Origin: DASSJM01 sp036280655 | GTDB lineage: Bacteria; Actinomycetota; UBA4738; HRBIN12 | Reading direction: 5' to 3' | DNA: 64,000 bases | Assembly: GCA_036280655.1 (NCBI GenBank) | Contig: DASUQI010000041.1 | Coordinates: 1-64,000, forward strand | Shown: in pieces, positions 43,260-52,310 of the stretch | Numbering within the stretch: position 1 is the stretch's first letter | Layout: each line of letters opens with the position of its first letter | Notes under the pieces: model-generated | Seen by the model: the letters and a program-made list of their open reading frames with translations, nothing else | What the model was told of the DNA's origin: nothing | Database searches by the model: none | Made by a program: the position numbers and the translations under genes

Positions 43260-44050
43260 CCGACGGCCTTCGTGCCGAGGTACGCCTCGATCACCTGCGG
43301 GTCGTTCGCGACATCGTCGTACGTGCCCTCGGCGATCTTCCGACCGTAGTCGAGCGCGATCACCCGGTCCGACACGCCCTTGACCACGCGCATGTCGTGC
43401 TCGATCACGAGGACGGTGAGCCCGAGCTCGTCGCGCATCCGCACGATGTGGTCGCGCAGCTCGAGGGTCTCCCTCGGGTTCATCCCGGCGGTCGGCTCGT
43501 CGAGCATGATGAGCACGGGATCCGTCGCGAGCGCGCGGGCCATCTCGAGCCGCCGGCGGTTGGCGTAGGAGAGCGCGAAGGCCGGCTGGTCCTGGCGATA
43601 GCCGGCGAGGCGCTTGCCGAAGAACTCGAGGGCGGTCTGGGCCCGGGCGCGGATCTGCTCCTCCTCGCGGCGCGTGCTGGGCAGCCGGATCACCGAGCCG
43701 AACACCCCCGATCTCCCTCGGCAGTGCTGGCCCACCATCGCGTTCTCGAGCACGGTCATGTTCGGGAACAGATGGACGGTCTGGAACGTCCTCGCCAGCC
43801 CGAGCTTCGTGATGCGGTTGGGCGCCAGGCCGACGATGCTCTCGCCCCGGAACCGGACATCACCGTCGTCCGGCGGGTACAGGCCGGTCACGACGTTGAA
43901 CATCGTGCTCTTCCCGGCGCCGTTGGGCCCGATGACGGACACGATCTCGCCCTCGTCGACGTGCAGGTCGAGCCCCGACAGCGCATAGAGGCCTCCGAAA
44001 TGCTTCGCGACCTTGCCGAGCTCGAGGAGGCGGGTGCCGTTCTGGCTCAC
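43256..44050 (-). CDS. livG: Branched-chain amino-acid-type ABC transporter ATPase LivG
   Basis: A 264-residue LivG ATPase. Motifs are GPNGAGKSTMFN (Walker A), LARTFQTVHLFPNM (Q-loop) and LMLDEPTAGMNP-type Walker B (IMLDEPTAGMNP). The signature is degenerate: ALSYANRRRLEMARAL replaces LSYGxQRRLEIARAL, with Ala-Asn where Gly-Gln/Glu is typical. The C-terminus IEAYLG is the usual LivG ending. The GTG at 44050 overlaps the livM stop (GTGA). Confidence 0.92.
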   Translation of the reverse strand: MSQNGTRLLELGKVAKHFGGLYALSGLDLHVDEGEIVSVIGPNGAGKSTMFNVVTGLYPPDDGDVRFRGESIVGLAPNRITKLGLARTFQTVHLFPNMTVLENAMVGQHCRGRSGVFGSVIRLPSTRREEEQIRARAQTALEFFGKRLAGYRQDQPAFALSYANRRRLEMARALATDPVLIMLDEPTAGMNPRETLELRDHIVRMRDELGLTVLVIEHDMRVVKGVSDRVIALDYGRKIAEGTYDDVANDPQVIEAYLGTKAVG

Positions 44051-45843
44051 TCGATGTCCTCCCGCCCGGCGCCGAGGCCCCCGCCCGGCAACACGGCCGC
44101 CACCGCCTCGCGGTCGCCGGTGGTTCCCGCGGCCCAGGCGTCCTGCTCGACCTCCTCCTCGTGCAGCTCGCGGCTCCGCCGAACGTTGGGGATCAGCCCC
44201 TGCGGCCGGAGGATCATGATCGCCACGAGCGCGCCGCCGTAGACCAGGAGTCGGTACGCCTCGAACTCGCGGAGCAAACCGGGCAGGCCGATCAGCACGA
44301 GCGCGCCGACGACGACGCCCGGCAGGCTCCCGAGCCCCCCGAGGATCACGACCGCGAGCGCGGTGATCGACACGACGAGCTCGAAGCTCGTCGGCGTGAG
44401 CGAGCCGAGGCTCACAGCGAACAGCGCCCCCCCGAGCGAGCCGATCGCGCCGCCCATCGCGAACGCGAGGAGCTTGAACCGGATCGTACTCACGCCCATC
44501 GCCTCGGCGACCTGCTCATCCTCACGCATCGCGTTCCACGCGCGGCCGATGCGGGATCCCGCGAGCCTCCACGATATGAACAGCGCGAGCAGGACGAACG
44601 CGAGCACGAGGTAATAGAAGTGCTGCGGATTGTCCTGGAAATTGAGCCCGGCGAACTCGGCCTTCGTGACGCCACGCATGCCCTGCGGACCGCCGATCAG
44701 CGGCTGAGCCCATTTCGAGGCCGTGATGATGCTCACGATCTCGCCGAGACCCAGGGTCACGATCGCCAGGTAGTCGCCGCGCAGCCGGAGCACCGGCGCG
44801 CCGATCAGGAGTCCGAGGCCCGCCGCGAGCAGCGCGACGATCCAGATCGCGACGTAGAAGTTCAGGTCCGCGGAGAGCGCCGGCTCAGCCGCCCCGGCCG
44901 TCGTGTTCAGGAACGCGCCGGTGAACAGCCCGAGCGTATAGGCGCCGAACGCGAAGAAGGCCACGTACCCGAGGTCCAGCAGCCCCGCGTAGCCGACGAC
45001 GATGTTCAGCCCGATCCCGAGCAGGACGTAGATCATCACCTGGCCGAGCACCTCAGAGATCACCGTGCCGAGCAGCAGCGGCATGATCGCGAGGATCGCC
45101 AGGATCGCGACGAGCAACCCGAGCTTAGCGGCCGGCGCTTCCTGAACCGTCGAGCGAACGCGCTCGCGGGTCTGCTCGCCGCTGCGATGCCACAACACGT
45201 TGGCCGCTGCGGCGACACCGAAGATCAGGGCGGCGCCGAGCCAGGTCAGCCCCCTCGTCACCGGGCTGTAGAGCCAGTCGGCCTTGAACCCCAGCTCGAC
45301 GAAGACGATGGGGATGATCCGCTGGAGCAACGCCATCGCGATCACGGCGATCGTGCCGACCGCGAGCGGCGCCCGCGCGGCCGCCGGAGCGGTACGCGCC
45401 AGGCCGCCGACGGCGCCGCCGAGGATGCAGATCCCGATGAGGATCGGGAGACCCGCCGGGACGCCCTGGTCGAACGTGAGGAACGCGATCAGGGGCTCCG
45501 AGACCTGGATGAAGACCTCGCGGATCCGGTCGACCCCGAACCACTCGGCGAACCACACCGCCGCCGCGAACACGCCGCCGGTGACCAGACCGGTCAGGGC
45601 ACCACCCGCGACCCCCGCACCGAATCCGACCGGCCGCCGTTCGCCGGCGACGACCCGCGGACGCGTGACGGCGTACGCAGCGACGAGCGCCGGCGCGACG
45701 AGCATCACACGGCCGAGCGTGACCTGCTCCCCGACCAATTCGAGCTCCGCGAACTCGGTGTAGAGGCCAACCAGAGCGATGTAGATCGCAGCGATCCCAC
45801 CGAGCGCGCCTCCGCGCATCACCGATCGCCTCGCGATCCCCAT
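44047..45843 (-). CDS. livM: Branched-chain amino-acid-type ABC transporter permease LivM, extended
   Basis: A 598-residue permease, nearly twice the usual 300-350. The conserved LivM domain occupies about residues 270-565 (GLNIVVGYAGLLDLGYVAFFAFGAY, RLRGDYLAIVTLGLGEIV, GRAWNAMREDEQVAEAMG). The first ~260 residues add about six further hydrophobic segments not seen in ordinary LivM, and a ~35-residue acidic tail follows. The ATG at 45843 overlaps the livH stop by one base (TGATG), so the extension is part of the protein and not a wrong start. Confidence 0.9.
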   Translation of the reverse strand: MGIARRSVMRGGALGGIAAIYIALVGLYTEFAELELVGEQVTLGRVMLVAPALVAAYAVTRPRVVAGERRPVGFGAGVAGGALTGLVTGGVFAAAVWFAEWFGVDRIREVFIQVSEPLIAFLTFDQGVPAGLPILIGICILGGAVGGLARTAPAAARAPLAVGTIAVIAMALLQRIIPIVFVELGFKADWLYSPVTRGLTWLGAALIFGVAAAANVLWHRSGEQTRERVRSTVQEAPAAKLGLLVAILAILAIMPLLLGTVISEVLGQVMIYVLLGIGLNIVVGYAGLLDLGYVAFFAFGAYTLGLFTGAFLNTTAGAAEPALSADLNFYVAIWIVALLAAGLGLLIGAPVLRLRGDYLAIVTLGLGEIVSIITASKWAQPLIGGPQGMRGVTKAEFAGLNFQDNPQHFYYLVLAFVLLALFISWRLAGSRIGRAWNAMREDEQVAEAMGVSTIRFKLLAFAMGGAIGSLGGALFAVSLGSLTPTSFELVVSITALAVVILGGLGSLPGVVVGALVLIGLPGLLREFEAYRLLVYGGALVAIMILRPQGLIPNVRRSRELHEEEVEQDAWAAGTTGDREAVAAVLPGGGLGAGREDIE

Positions 45844-46943
45844 CAGACCTTCTCCGCGTCCCCGGTCCCCAGGAGCCCACCGGGCCGGAAGATCAGGACC
45901 AGCACCAGCACGAAGAACGTGAACGCGTCCTTCAGCTGGAACGGCGACGGGATGTCGTACCCGGTCAGGATCAGCGCGGGACCGAGCGACTGCAGCAGGC
46001 CGAGGAGGATGCCGCCGAGCGCCGCGCCCGAGATGCTCCCGATGCCGCCGAGGACCGCCGCGGTGAACGCCGCGATCCCGGGCCGGAAGCCCATGAAGAA
46101 GTTCACCGACTCGAACGTGAGGGAGAACAGCACGGCCGCGACGCCCGCGAGCAGCCCGCCGATCGCGAACGTCGTGATGATCACGCGGTCGACGTGGATC
46201 CCCATCAGGCTCGCGATCTCGCTGTCGGCCGCCACGGCGCGCATCGACTTCCCGGTCCTCGTCCTCGAGATGAACAGCGACAACAGGGTCATCGCGATGA
46301 TCACCGTCACGAGCACGAGCACCTGGATGCGGTCGATCGGTATCCCGAAGATCGTCCACGTACCTTCGAGCGCGGTGGGCACTCCGAACCCTCTGGTCTG
46401 GGGACCGAAGAAGCCGCGCGCGGTTTCCCGCAGGAAGAATGACGCCCCGATCGCCGTGATGAGCGGCACCAAGCGCGGCGCGTTACGGAGCGGCCGGTAG
46501 GCGACCCGCTCGAGCAGGACCGCGACCCCCATCGAAGTGAGCATCGCCACGGTCAGCAGGATCGCGAGCGCCGCGACGGGGCTGCGGTCGAGGAAGCCGC
46601 TCGCCTCGTAGGCGTCCGCGAAGAAGAACGCGCCGAACGCCCCGAACATGAACACCTCGCCGTGCGCGAAATTGATCATCCGCAGGATGCCGTAGACGAG
46701 CGTGTAGCCGAGCGCGATCAGCGCGTAGATCGATCCCTGGGCGAGCCCGAGGATGACGAAGTTCCGCCAGGCGGTGCCCGAGTAGGCCTGGTCCTCGGGG
46801 AGCGTCAGGGTGCGGTACGCGCCGACCAGAACGACCGCCAGGATGAGAACCGACAGGACGACCAGGATGATCTTGCGCCAGGGCAACCGTTCCAGGCGCC
46901 CGAGCTGCGCGCCGCGGGTCGGCCCCTGGGTCACGGTTCCCAT
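45843..46943 (-). CDS. livH: Branched-chain amino-acid-type ABC transporter permease LivH
   Basis: A 366-residue LivH permease with about nine hydrophobic segments. Family motifs are GSIYALIALGYTLVYGILRMINFAHGEVFM in consecutive pieces (ALGYTLVYG, NFAHGEVFM), RAVAADSEIASLMGI and ALGGILLGLLQS. The N-terminal ~60 residues (a cytoplasmic tail plus one TM) extend beyond E. coli LivH. The start is ATG 46943. It lies 83 nt after livK across a 15-bp hairpin. Confidence 0.93.
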   Translation of the reverse strand: MGTVTQGPTRGAQLGRLERLPWRKIILVVLSVLILAVVLVGAYRTLTLPEDQAYSGTAWRNFVILGLAQGSIYALIALGYTLVYGILRMINFAHGEVFMFGAFGAFFFADAYEASGFLDRSPVAALAILLTVAMLTSMGVAVLLERVAYRPLRNAPRLVPLITAIGASFFLRETARGFFGPQTRGFGVPTALEGTWTIFGIPIDRIQVLVLVTVIIAMTLLSLFISRTRTGKSMRAVAADSEIASLMGIHVDRVIITTFAIGGLLAGVAAVLFSLTFESVNFFMGFRPGIAAFTAAVLGGIGSISGAALGGILLGLLQSLGPALILTGYDIPSPFQLKDAFTFFVLVLVLIFRPGGLLGTGDAEKV

Positions 46944-46976
46944 CGCGTGCGCGAGCCTAGTCCATCCCTAGACGCG

Positions 46977-47011
46977 GCGCTGCGGGTGGGCCCGTGGCCC
47001 ACCCGCAGCGC
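46977..47011. terminator. Perfect 15-bp GC hairpin between livK and livH
   Basis: GCGCTGCGGGTGGGC (46977-46991) pairs without mismatch with GCCCACCCGCAGCGC (46997-47011), loop CCGTG. It starts 15 nt past the livK stop on the minus strand; no U-tract follows. Likely a partial terminator or RNA-stability element favouring livK expression. Confidence 0.65.
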
Positions 47012-47026
47012 GCCGTGCAGCGTCGA

Positions 47027-48367
47027 TCAGATGACTTCGTCGAGCGACTTCGTGTCGCTGTAGACGGCGTCAGCCGGCTCTTCGCCACCCTCGACCGGCC
47101 AGTTGGGGTACTCGAAGATACCGATCGTCACGTCCGTGGCGCAGTCGCCGAGCGGCGTGCACGTGATGATCCCGGTCATCCCCTCGTATCCGCTGGTCGA
47201 AAGGACGGCGTCCTTGAGCGCGGTCCGGGAGATCGTCAGGTTCCCGCTCCCGTCGTCCACCGCCACGGCCTCGATCGCGTCGAACAGCACGTTCGTAGCG
47301 TCGAAGGCGTGGGCGTTGAACACGGCCGTCGGGTCCGTCCCGAACTGCTCCTGGTACGCCGGCAGGTACTCGTTGGCGTAGAACTCGCCGTCCTGGAAGA
47401 CGGTGACGTCCGGCGAGGACGCGAAGTACGGTCCCGCGGCGTCGCCGGCGGTCTCCAGGAACGCCGACTCGAGGCAACCGTCCGAGCCGAGGATCGGTGT
47501 GTCCGGTGCCAGGATGTCCTGGCCCTGGACGTACGTCAGCGCGCAGACCGGGTTGAAGTTCGGTCCGTAGACGACGTCCGGCTCACCCTCGGCGATGCTC
47601 GTGAGCACCGGGCCGAGATCGGTGTCGGCGCTGTTCACCTGCTCGATCGTGGTGATCGTGCCGCCGAGCGCCTCGAAGTTCTCGCGGAACGCCAGGGCGA
47701 GACCATCGGCGTACGGGCTCTCGTCGTTGATCGTCGCCGCCGTGGTGGCCCCGAGCTCGTTGAACGCGTACTCGGCCACGATCGCGCCCTGGATCTTGTC
47801 GTTGTGCGCGGTCCGCGCGTAGAAGGGCTGGTGCGCCTCCTCCGACGTCAGTCCGGGGTTCGTGTTGGACGGCGAGAACAGCAGGATGCCCTTGTCGCCC
47901 AGGATCGTGTCGGCGACGCCGAGCGCGGAGCTCGAGCACGACGTCCCGATCACCGCGACGATGTCCGGGTTGGCCGCGAGCGCGGTGCCGCCCGCCTGGC
48001 CCCCTTCGGCGGAGCATCCGTCGTCCTCCTCGAGCAGCTCGACGTCGTGCCCGAGCAGCTGCCCGTTCGCGCCGTCGAACGCGTCGTCCAGGTAGTCGAT
48101 CGCGAGCTTGATCCCGTTGTTGCTGTCGGTGCCCAGGAACGCGGTCTCACCCGAGATCGACAACAGCGACGCCAGCTGGATCGGCGCACCGGCGGCGACC
48201 TCGACGCAGCCGAACTCGTCGGCCTCACAGTCGACCGCTCCCGTTGCAGCGGTGCCACCACCCGTGGCCGCCGTCTCGCCGCCCCCGTCGTCGTCGCCAC
48301 ACGCGGCGGCGACGAGCGTGAGCGCCGCGACCAACGCCAGGATGGCGAAGTGTCTGCGGTCCCTCAT
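47027..48367 (-). CDS. livK: Branched-chain amino-acid-type ABC substrate-binding lipoprotein
   Basis: A 446-residue type 1 periplasmic binding protein. Lipobox VAAAC, lipidation at Cys23, then an acidic GDDDGGGETAATG linker almost identical to that of the SBP at 38000-38887. The ligand-binding domain begins PIQLASLLSISGETAFLG, with NGIKLAIDYLDDAF and VIGTSCSSSALGVAD. Several extra cysteines suggest disulfides. It is the first gene of the livKHMGF–ocd–dao operon; the 207-bp upstream gap after dnaE must hold its promoter, though no consensus pair stands out. Confidence 0.92.
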   Translation of the reverse strand: MRDRRHFAILALVAALTLVAAACGDDDGGGETAATGGGTAATGAVDCEADEFGCVEVAAGAPIQLASLLSISGETAFLGTDSNNGIKLAIDYLDDAFDGANGQLLGHDVELLEEDDGCSAEGGQAGGTALAANPDIVAVIGTSCSSSALGVADTILGDKGILLFSPSNTNPGLTSEEAHQPFYARTAHNDKIQGAIVAEYAFNELGATTAATINDESPYADGLALAFRENFEALGGTITTIEQVNSADTDLGPVLTSIAEGEPDVVYGPNFNPVCALTYVQGQDILAPDTPILGSDGCLESAFLETAGDAAGPYFASSPDVTVFQDGEFYANEYLPAYQEQFGTDPTAVFNAHAFDATNVLFDAIEAVAVDDGSGNLTISRTALKDAVLSTSGYEGMTGIITCTPLGDCATDVTIGIFEYPNWPVEGGEEPADAVYSDTKSLDEVI

Positions 48368-48574
48368 CTAGCCCCCTCTCGGTCGTACGTACAGATGGAT
48401 CGATCCGGCCCAAGCCGGAACACGTCTCCGTGTCCCCCTTTCTTCCCTCGGGCAGAGGTGCTACCTACCACATCCTGCCCCCGCGCGGCCACCCGAGACG
48501 GTCGGACGAGGGCCTTCAGGCATGAGTACGGAAGGGCGAACCCGGCGGGACTGGCCCGCGAGTCGAAGCGCCGC

Positions 48575-51500
48575 TCAGGCGGGCGAGGAGGCCGGCAAGG
48601 CGCCCGCCTCGGGCAACCTCGTGACGCCGCCGTTCGGGACCACCCGGGCGGCGTCCTGCCCGAGCAGTAGCCGCAGCTCCGAGAGCATCCCCGCCCCCGG
48701 TTCCACCTGGAACGTCCCGACCTCGAGCGGCCTGACCCCCTGGGACGAGAGGAAGCGCACCCGGACGGGCGTGCGGCCGGGATGGGCCGCGAGCAGCTCC
48801 TTCAGCTTGCCGATCACAGCCTTCGTGCAGCTCGCCGCGGCCACGTCGACCTGCAGCACGCCCTCCGGCTCGGTCTGCCGACCCGGCCCGCCGAGATCCG
48901 GCTCCGTGATCTCGACGGCCCGGAGCTGGAGTTCCTCGCCGCGCCCGCGCCGGTCCGCGCGCCCCTTCACGAGCAGGATCGCATCGGGCTCGAGCAGGTG
49001 CTGGACGCTGTCGTACTGCCCTGGGAACACCACGACCGTGATGCCGCCGGCGAGGTCCTCGAGCCGGAACTGCGCGTAAGGCTCGCCCTTCTTCGAGTAC
49101 CGGCGCGCGATCGACGACACGATGCCCGCGACCGTGACGAGGTCGCCGTCCCCGAGGGTCTCCGCCTCCGAGAGCTCCATGTCGGACAGGGCCGCGAGCC
49201 GCTCGCGCACCTCGAGCAGCGGATGGTCGGTGACGAACTGGCCGAGCATCTCCTTCTCGAGGCGCAGCAGCGTTCGCTTCTCGAACTCCTCGGGCGTGAT
49301 CACGGCCTCGTCGATCTCGTGCGCCGCCTGCTCTCCCCCGCCGAACAGCGAGAACTGCCCCGCGGCCTCGGCCTTGCGTTCGGCAGCGATCGGGCCGGAG
49401 ATCTTCTCCTGGTTCTCGACGAGGCCGCGCCTGCGGTAGCCGAGGGAGTCGAAGGCGCCGGCGTAGATCAGGCTCTCGAGCACCTTCTTCGTGAGGACGG
49501 ACGGATCGACCTTGCGGCAGAAGTCCGCGTAGCCCGTGAAGGCCCCCTTCGCGCGCCGCGCCGAGATCACCTGCTGCACGGCGCCGGCCCCCACATTGCG
49601 GACGGCCGACAGACCGTACCGGATCTTCGGCTCGCCGCTCGCGACCGGCGCGAAGTCCTGCTCGGACTCGTTCACGTCCGGCGGCAGGACCTCGAGCCCC
49701 ATCAGGCGGCAGGCGTTCAGGTAGAACGGTTTGCGGTCCTTGTCGTCGCGGACGCTCGTGAGCACCGCGGACATGTACTCGACCGGGTGGTGCGCCTTCA
49801 GGTACGCGGTCTGGTACGCGACGTAGCCGTACGCGCACGCGTGCGACGCGTTGAACCCGTAGTCGGCGAACGGCTCCATGAGCTCGAACAGGTCCTCCCC
49901 GAGCCGCGAGGGGTACCCGTTGGCGACGCAGCCCTCGATGAACTTCTCGCGGTGCACCATGAGCTTCGCGCGGATCTTCTTGCCCATCGCGTGCCGCAGC
50001 GTGTCGGCCTCGGCCATCGAGTAGCCCGAGATCCGCACGGCGATCTGCATCACCTGCTCCTGGTAGACCATGATCCCGTACGTCCCCGACAGGATGTCCT
50101 CGAGATCCTCGTGCGGGTACGTCACCTGGCGTCGCCCGTGCTTGCGCTCGGCGTACTCGACGTGCATCCCGGCGTTCAGCGGCCCCGGCCGGTACAGAGC
50201 GACGAGCGCCATGAGGTCCTCGAACCGGTCGGGGGCGAGGTGCTTGATCAGCGACCGCATCCCGCCCCCCTCGAGCTGGAAGACCCCGGTCGTGTCGGCG
50301 CGCCGGAGCATGTCGTAGACGGGCTCGTCGTCGAGCGGGACGTGGTCGATGTCGAGCTCGACATCACGGCGGCGCAGGTGCGACAGCGTGTCCTCGATCA
50401 CCGACAGCGTCCGCAGGCCGAGGAAGTCCATCTTCAGCAGGCCGAGGTCCTCGACCGCCTTCATGTCGAACTGCGTGACGATCCGCCGCGAGTCGTCCCG
50501 TGAGTCCTTCGAGAGCTTCAGCGGGAGGTAGTTCACGAGCGGCTCGTCCCCGATCACCACGCCGGCGGCGTGGACCGAGTCCTCCCGTCGGAGCCCCTCG
50601 AGGGCGCGGGCGGTGTCCACGATCTCCCGCGCCTCCGGCTCGCGCTCGTACGCGTCCCGAAGCTCGTGCGAGATCTGAAGCGCGCGCTCGATCGGCTCGT
50701 CCCGGCCCATGATCGCCGGCGGGTACATCTTGCAGAGCCGGTCCCCCACGCTCGCCGGGAAGCCGAGGACCCGCGCCGCATCCCGGATGCCCTGCTTCCC
50801 CTTGATCGTCTGGAACGTGATGATCTGCGCCACGTGGTCCGAGCCGTACTTGTCGGCCACGTACCTGATCACCTCGTCGCGGCGGCGCTCGTCGAAGTCC
50901 ATGTCGATGTCCGGCATCTGGATCCGGCCGGGATTCAGGAACCGCTCGAAGATCAGGCCGTACCGGAGCGGGTCGAGATCCGTGATCCGCAGCGAGTACG
51001 ACACGACCGAGCCCGCCGCCGAGCCGCGGCCGGGCCCGACGCGGATCCCGTTCTCGCGCGCGAACCGGATCAGGTCCCACACGATCAGGAAGTAGGCCGA
51101 GAACCCCATCGAGTTGATCACGCCGAGCTCGTGGTCGATCCGGGCGCGGATCTCGGGCGTGAGCTCCGGGTAGCGCGTCGCTGCGCCTTCCAGCACGAGC
51201 TCGCGGAGGTACGTGTCGCGGTCCTTGTCCTGGGGCGGCTCGAAGCGGGGGACGTGGAACCGCTCGTCCTCGGGCGCCGCGTTCCCGTAGACGAGCTCGA
51301 GCTCGCACATCTCGGCGATCTCGAGCGTCGCGTCGCAGGCCTGGGGGAACTCGCGGAAGACCTCTCGCATCTCCTCCGCGCTCTTCAGGTAGAACTCGTC
51401 CGAGTCGAACTTCAGGCGGTTCATATCCGTCTGGACCTTCTGCTGCTGGATGCAGAGCAGGACGTCGTGAGGTTTCGCATCCCCCTGATCGGTGTAGTGG

Positions 51501-52129
51501 AGATCGTTGGTCGCCACGATCGGCAGATCCGCCCACTCGGCTACCTGAACGAGCCCGGGGAGGATCCTTGCCTGGTCCTCCAGGCCGTGGTCCTGGAGTT
51601 CCACGTAGAAGTTGCCCGCACCGAAGATGTCGCGATACTCGGCAGCGATCTCCGTGGCCTTCTTCTCTTGACCGTTGAGGAGAAGCTGCGAGACCTCGGA
51701 GGCGAGACAGCCGGAGAGGCCGATCAGGCCGTTGCCGTGCTCCGCGAGCACTTGCTTGTCGATCCGCGGCCGGTGGTAGAAGCCCTCGAGGTACGCATCG
51801 GTGACGAGCTTCAGCAGGTTGCGGTAGCCCGTTCCGTTGCGGGCAAGGATCGTGAGGTGCCGGTACTTCTCCTCGCTTTCGCCGGGCGAGCGATCGAAAC
51901 GCGACGAGGGTGCGACGTACGCCTCGACACCGAGGATGGGTTTGACCCCGGCGGCGGTGCCCGCCTCGTAGAACTGGAGCGCTCCGTACATCGCTCCGTG
52001 ATCGGTCAGCGCCAGCGCCGGCATGTGGTTCGCCGCGGCTCGCTCGAACAGTGCTGTGATCCTCGCGGCCCCGTCTAGCAGCGAGAACTCAGAATGGGTG
52101 TGGAGATGAACGAAGCTCCCGCCTGCCAC
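48575..52129 (-). CDS. dnaE: DNA polymerase III alpha subunit
   Basis: The replicative polymerase catalytic subunit, 1184 residues, DnaE1-like length. The N-terminal PHP domain has HLHTHSEFSLLDGAARI. The palm carries the catalytic aspartates in MPDIDMDFDERRRDEVI, and GRGSAAGSVVSY and the KKIRAKLMVHREKF region lie in the polymerase core. HhH and OB-fold domains follow (TVAGIVSSIARRYSKKG). The start is GTG 52129. It is divergent from the RecB-like nuclease gene across 181 bp. Confidence 0.96.
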   Translation of the reverse strand: MAGGSFVHLHTHSEFSLLDGAARITALFERAAANHMPALALTDHGAMYGALQFYEAGTAAGVKPILGVEAYVAPSSRFDRSPGESEEKYRHLTILARNGTGYRNLLKLVTDAYLEGFYHRPRIDKQVLAEHGNGLIGLSGCLASEVSQLLLNGQEKKATEIAAEYRDIFGAGNFYVELQDHGLEDQARILPGLVQVAEWADLPIVATNDLHYTDQGDAKPHDVLLCIQQQKVQTDMNRLKFDSDEFYLKSAEEMREVFREFPQACDATLEIAEMCELELVYGNAAPEDERFHVPRFEPPQDKDRDTYLRELVLEGAATRYPELTPEIRARIDHELGVINSMGFSAYFLIVWDLIRFARENGIRVGPGRGSAAGSVVSYSLRITDLDPLRYGLIFERFLNPGRIQMPDIDMDFDERRRDEVIRYVADKYGSDHVAQIITFQTIKGKQGIRDAARVLGFPASVGDRLCKMYPPAIMGRDEPIERALQISHELRDAYEREPEAREIVDTARALEGLRREDSVHAAGVVIGDEPLVNYLPLKLSKDSRDDSRRIVTQFDMKAVEDLGLLKMDFLGLRTLSVIEDTLSHLRRRDVELDIDHVPLDDEPVYDMLRRADTTGVFQLEGGGMRSLIKHLAPDRFEDLMALVALYRPGPLNAGMHVEYAERKHGRRQVTYPHEDLEDILSGTYGIMVYQEQVMQIAVRISGYSMAEADTLRHAMGKKIRAKLMVHREKFIEGCVANGYPSRLGEDLFELMEPFADYGFNASHACAYGYVAYQTAYLKAHHPVEYMSAVLTSVRDDKDRKPFYLNACRLMGLEVLPPDVNESEQDFAPVASGEPKIRYGLSAVRNVGAGAVQQVISARRAKGAFTGYADFCRKVDPSVLTKKVLESLIYAGAFDSLGYRRRGLVENQEKISGPIAAERKAEAAGQFSLFGGGEQAAHEIDEAVITPEEFEKRTLLRLEKEMLGQFVTDHPLLEVRERLAALSDMELSEAETLGDGDLVTVAGIVSSIARRYSKKGEPYAQFRLEDLAGGITVVVFPGQYDSVQHLLEPDAILLVKGRADRRGRGEELQLRAVEITEPDLGGPGRQTEPEGVLQVDVAAASCTKAVIGKLKELLAAHPGRTPVRVRFLSSQGVRPLEVGTFQVEPGAGMLSELRLLLGQDAARVVPNGGVTRLPEAGALPASSPA

Positions 52130-52249
52130 GGCGGGTCAGTCTAGACCAATCTCGAGCCGAATCACACCACTGTAGTTTGTCCCCAGGTCCTCCCCACGTT
52201 CTCCACAAGCACCGGTGATACCGGAGGTTCCGTGCGGAGAACTACACGC

Positions 52250-52279
52250 TTGTAATCCCGCGAGGGGTCTGCATACACT
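52250..52279 (+). promoter_or_regulatory. Promoter of the RecB-family nuclease gene
   Basis: TTGTAA (52250-52255), an 18-nt spacer, then TACACT (52274-52279). A transcript starting near 52286 would leave a leader of about 25 nt before the TTG start at 52311, with AGGGGA as ribosome site. Confidence 0.5.
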
Positions 52280-52310
52280 CGTCCTCGGACGCCTTTCGAG
52301 GGGACAAGAG

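Noticed and set aside
44161..52078. Several plus-strand frames of 300-780 residues opposite the liv operon and dnaE
   Set aside because: All are antisense shadows of well-supported genes.
52130..52310. SOS (LexA) box upstream of dnaE or the uvr genes
   Set aside because: No GAAC-N4-GTTC-type palindrome was found upstream of dnaE, uvrA or uvrB.
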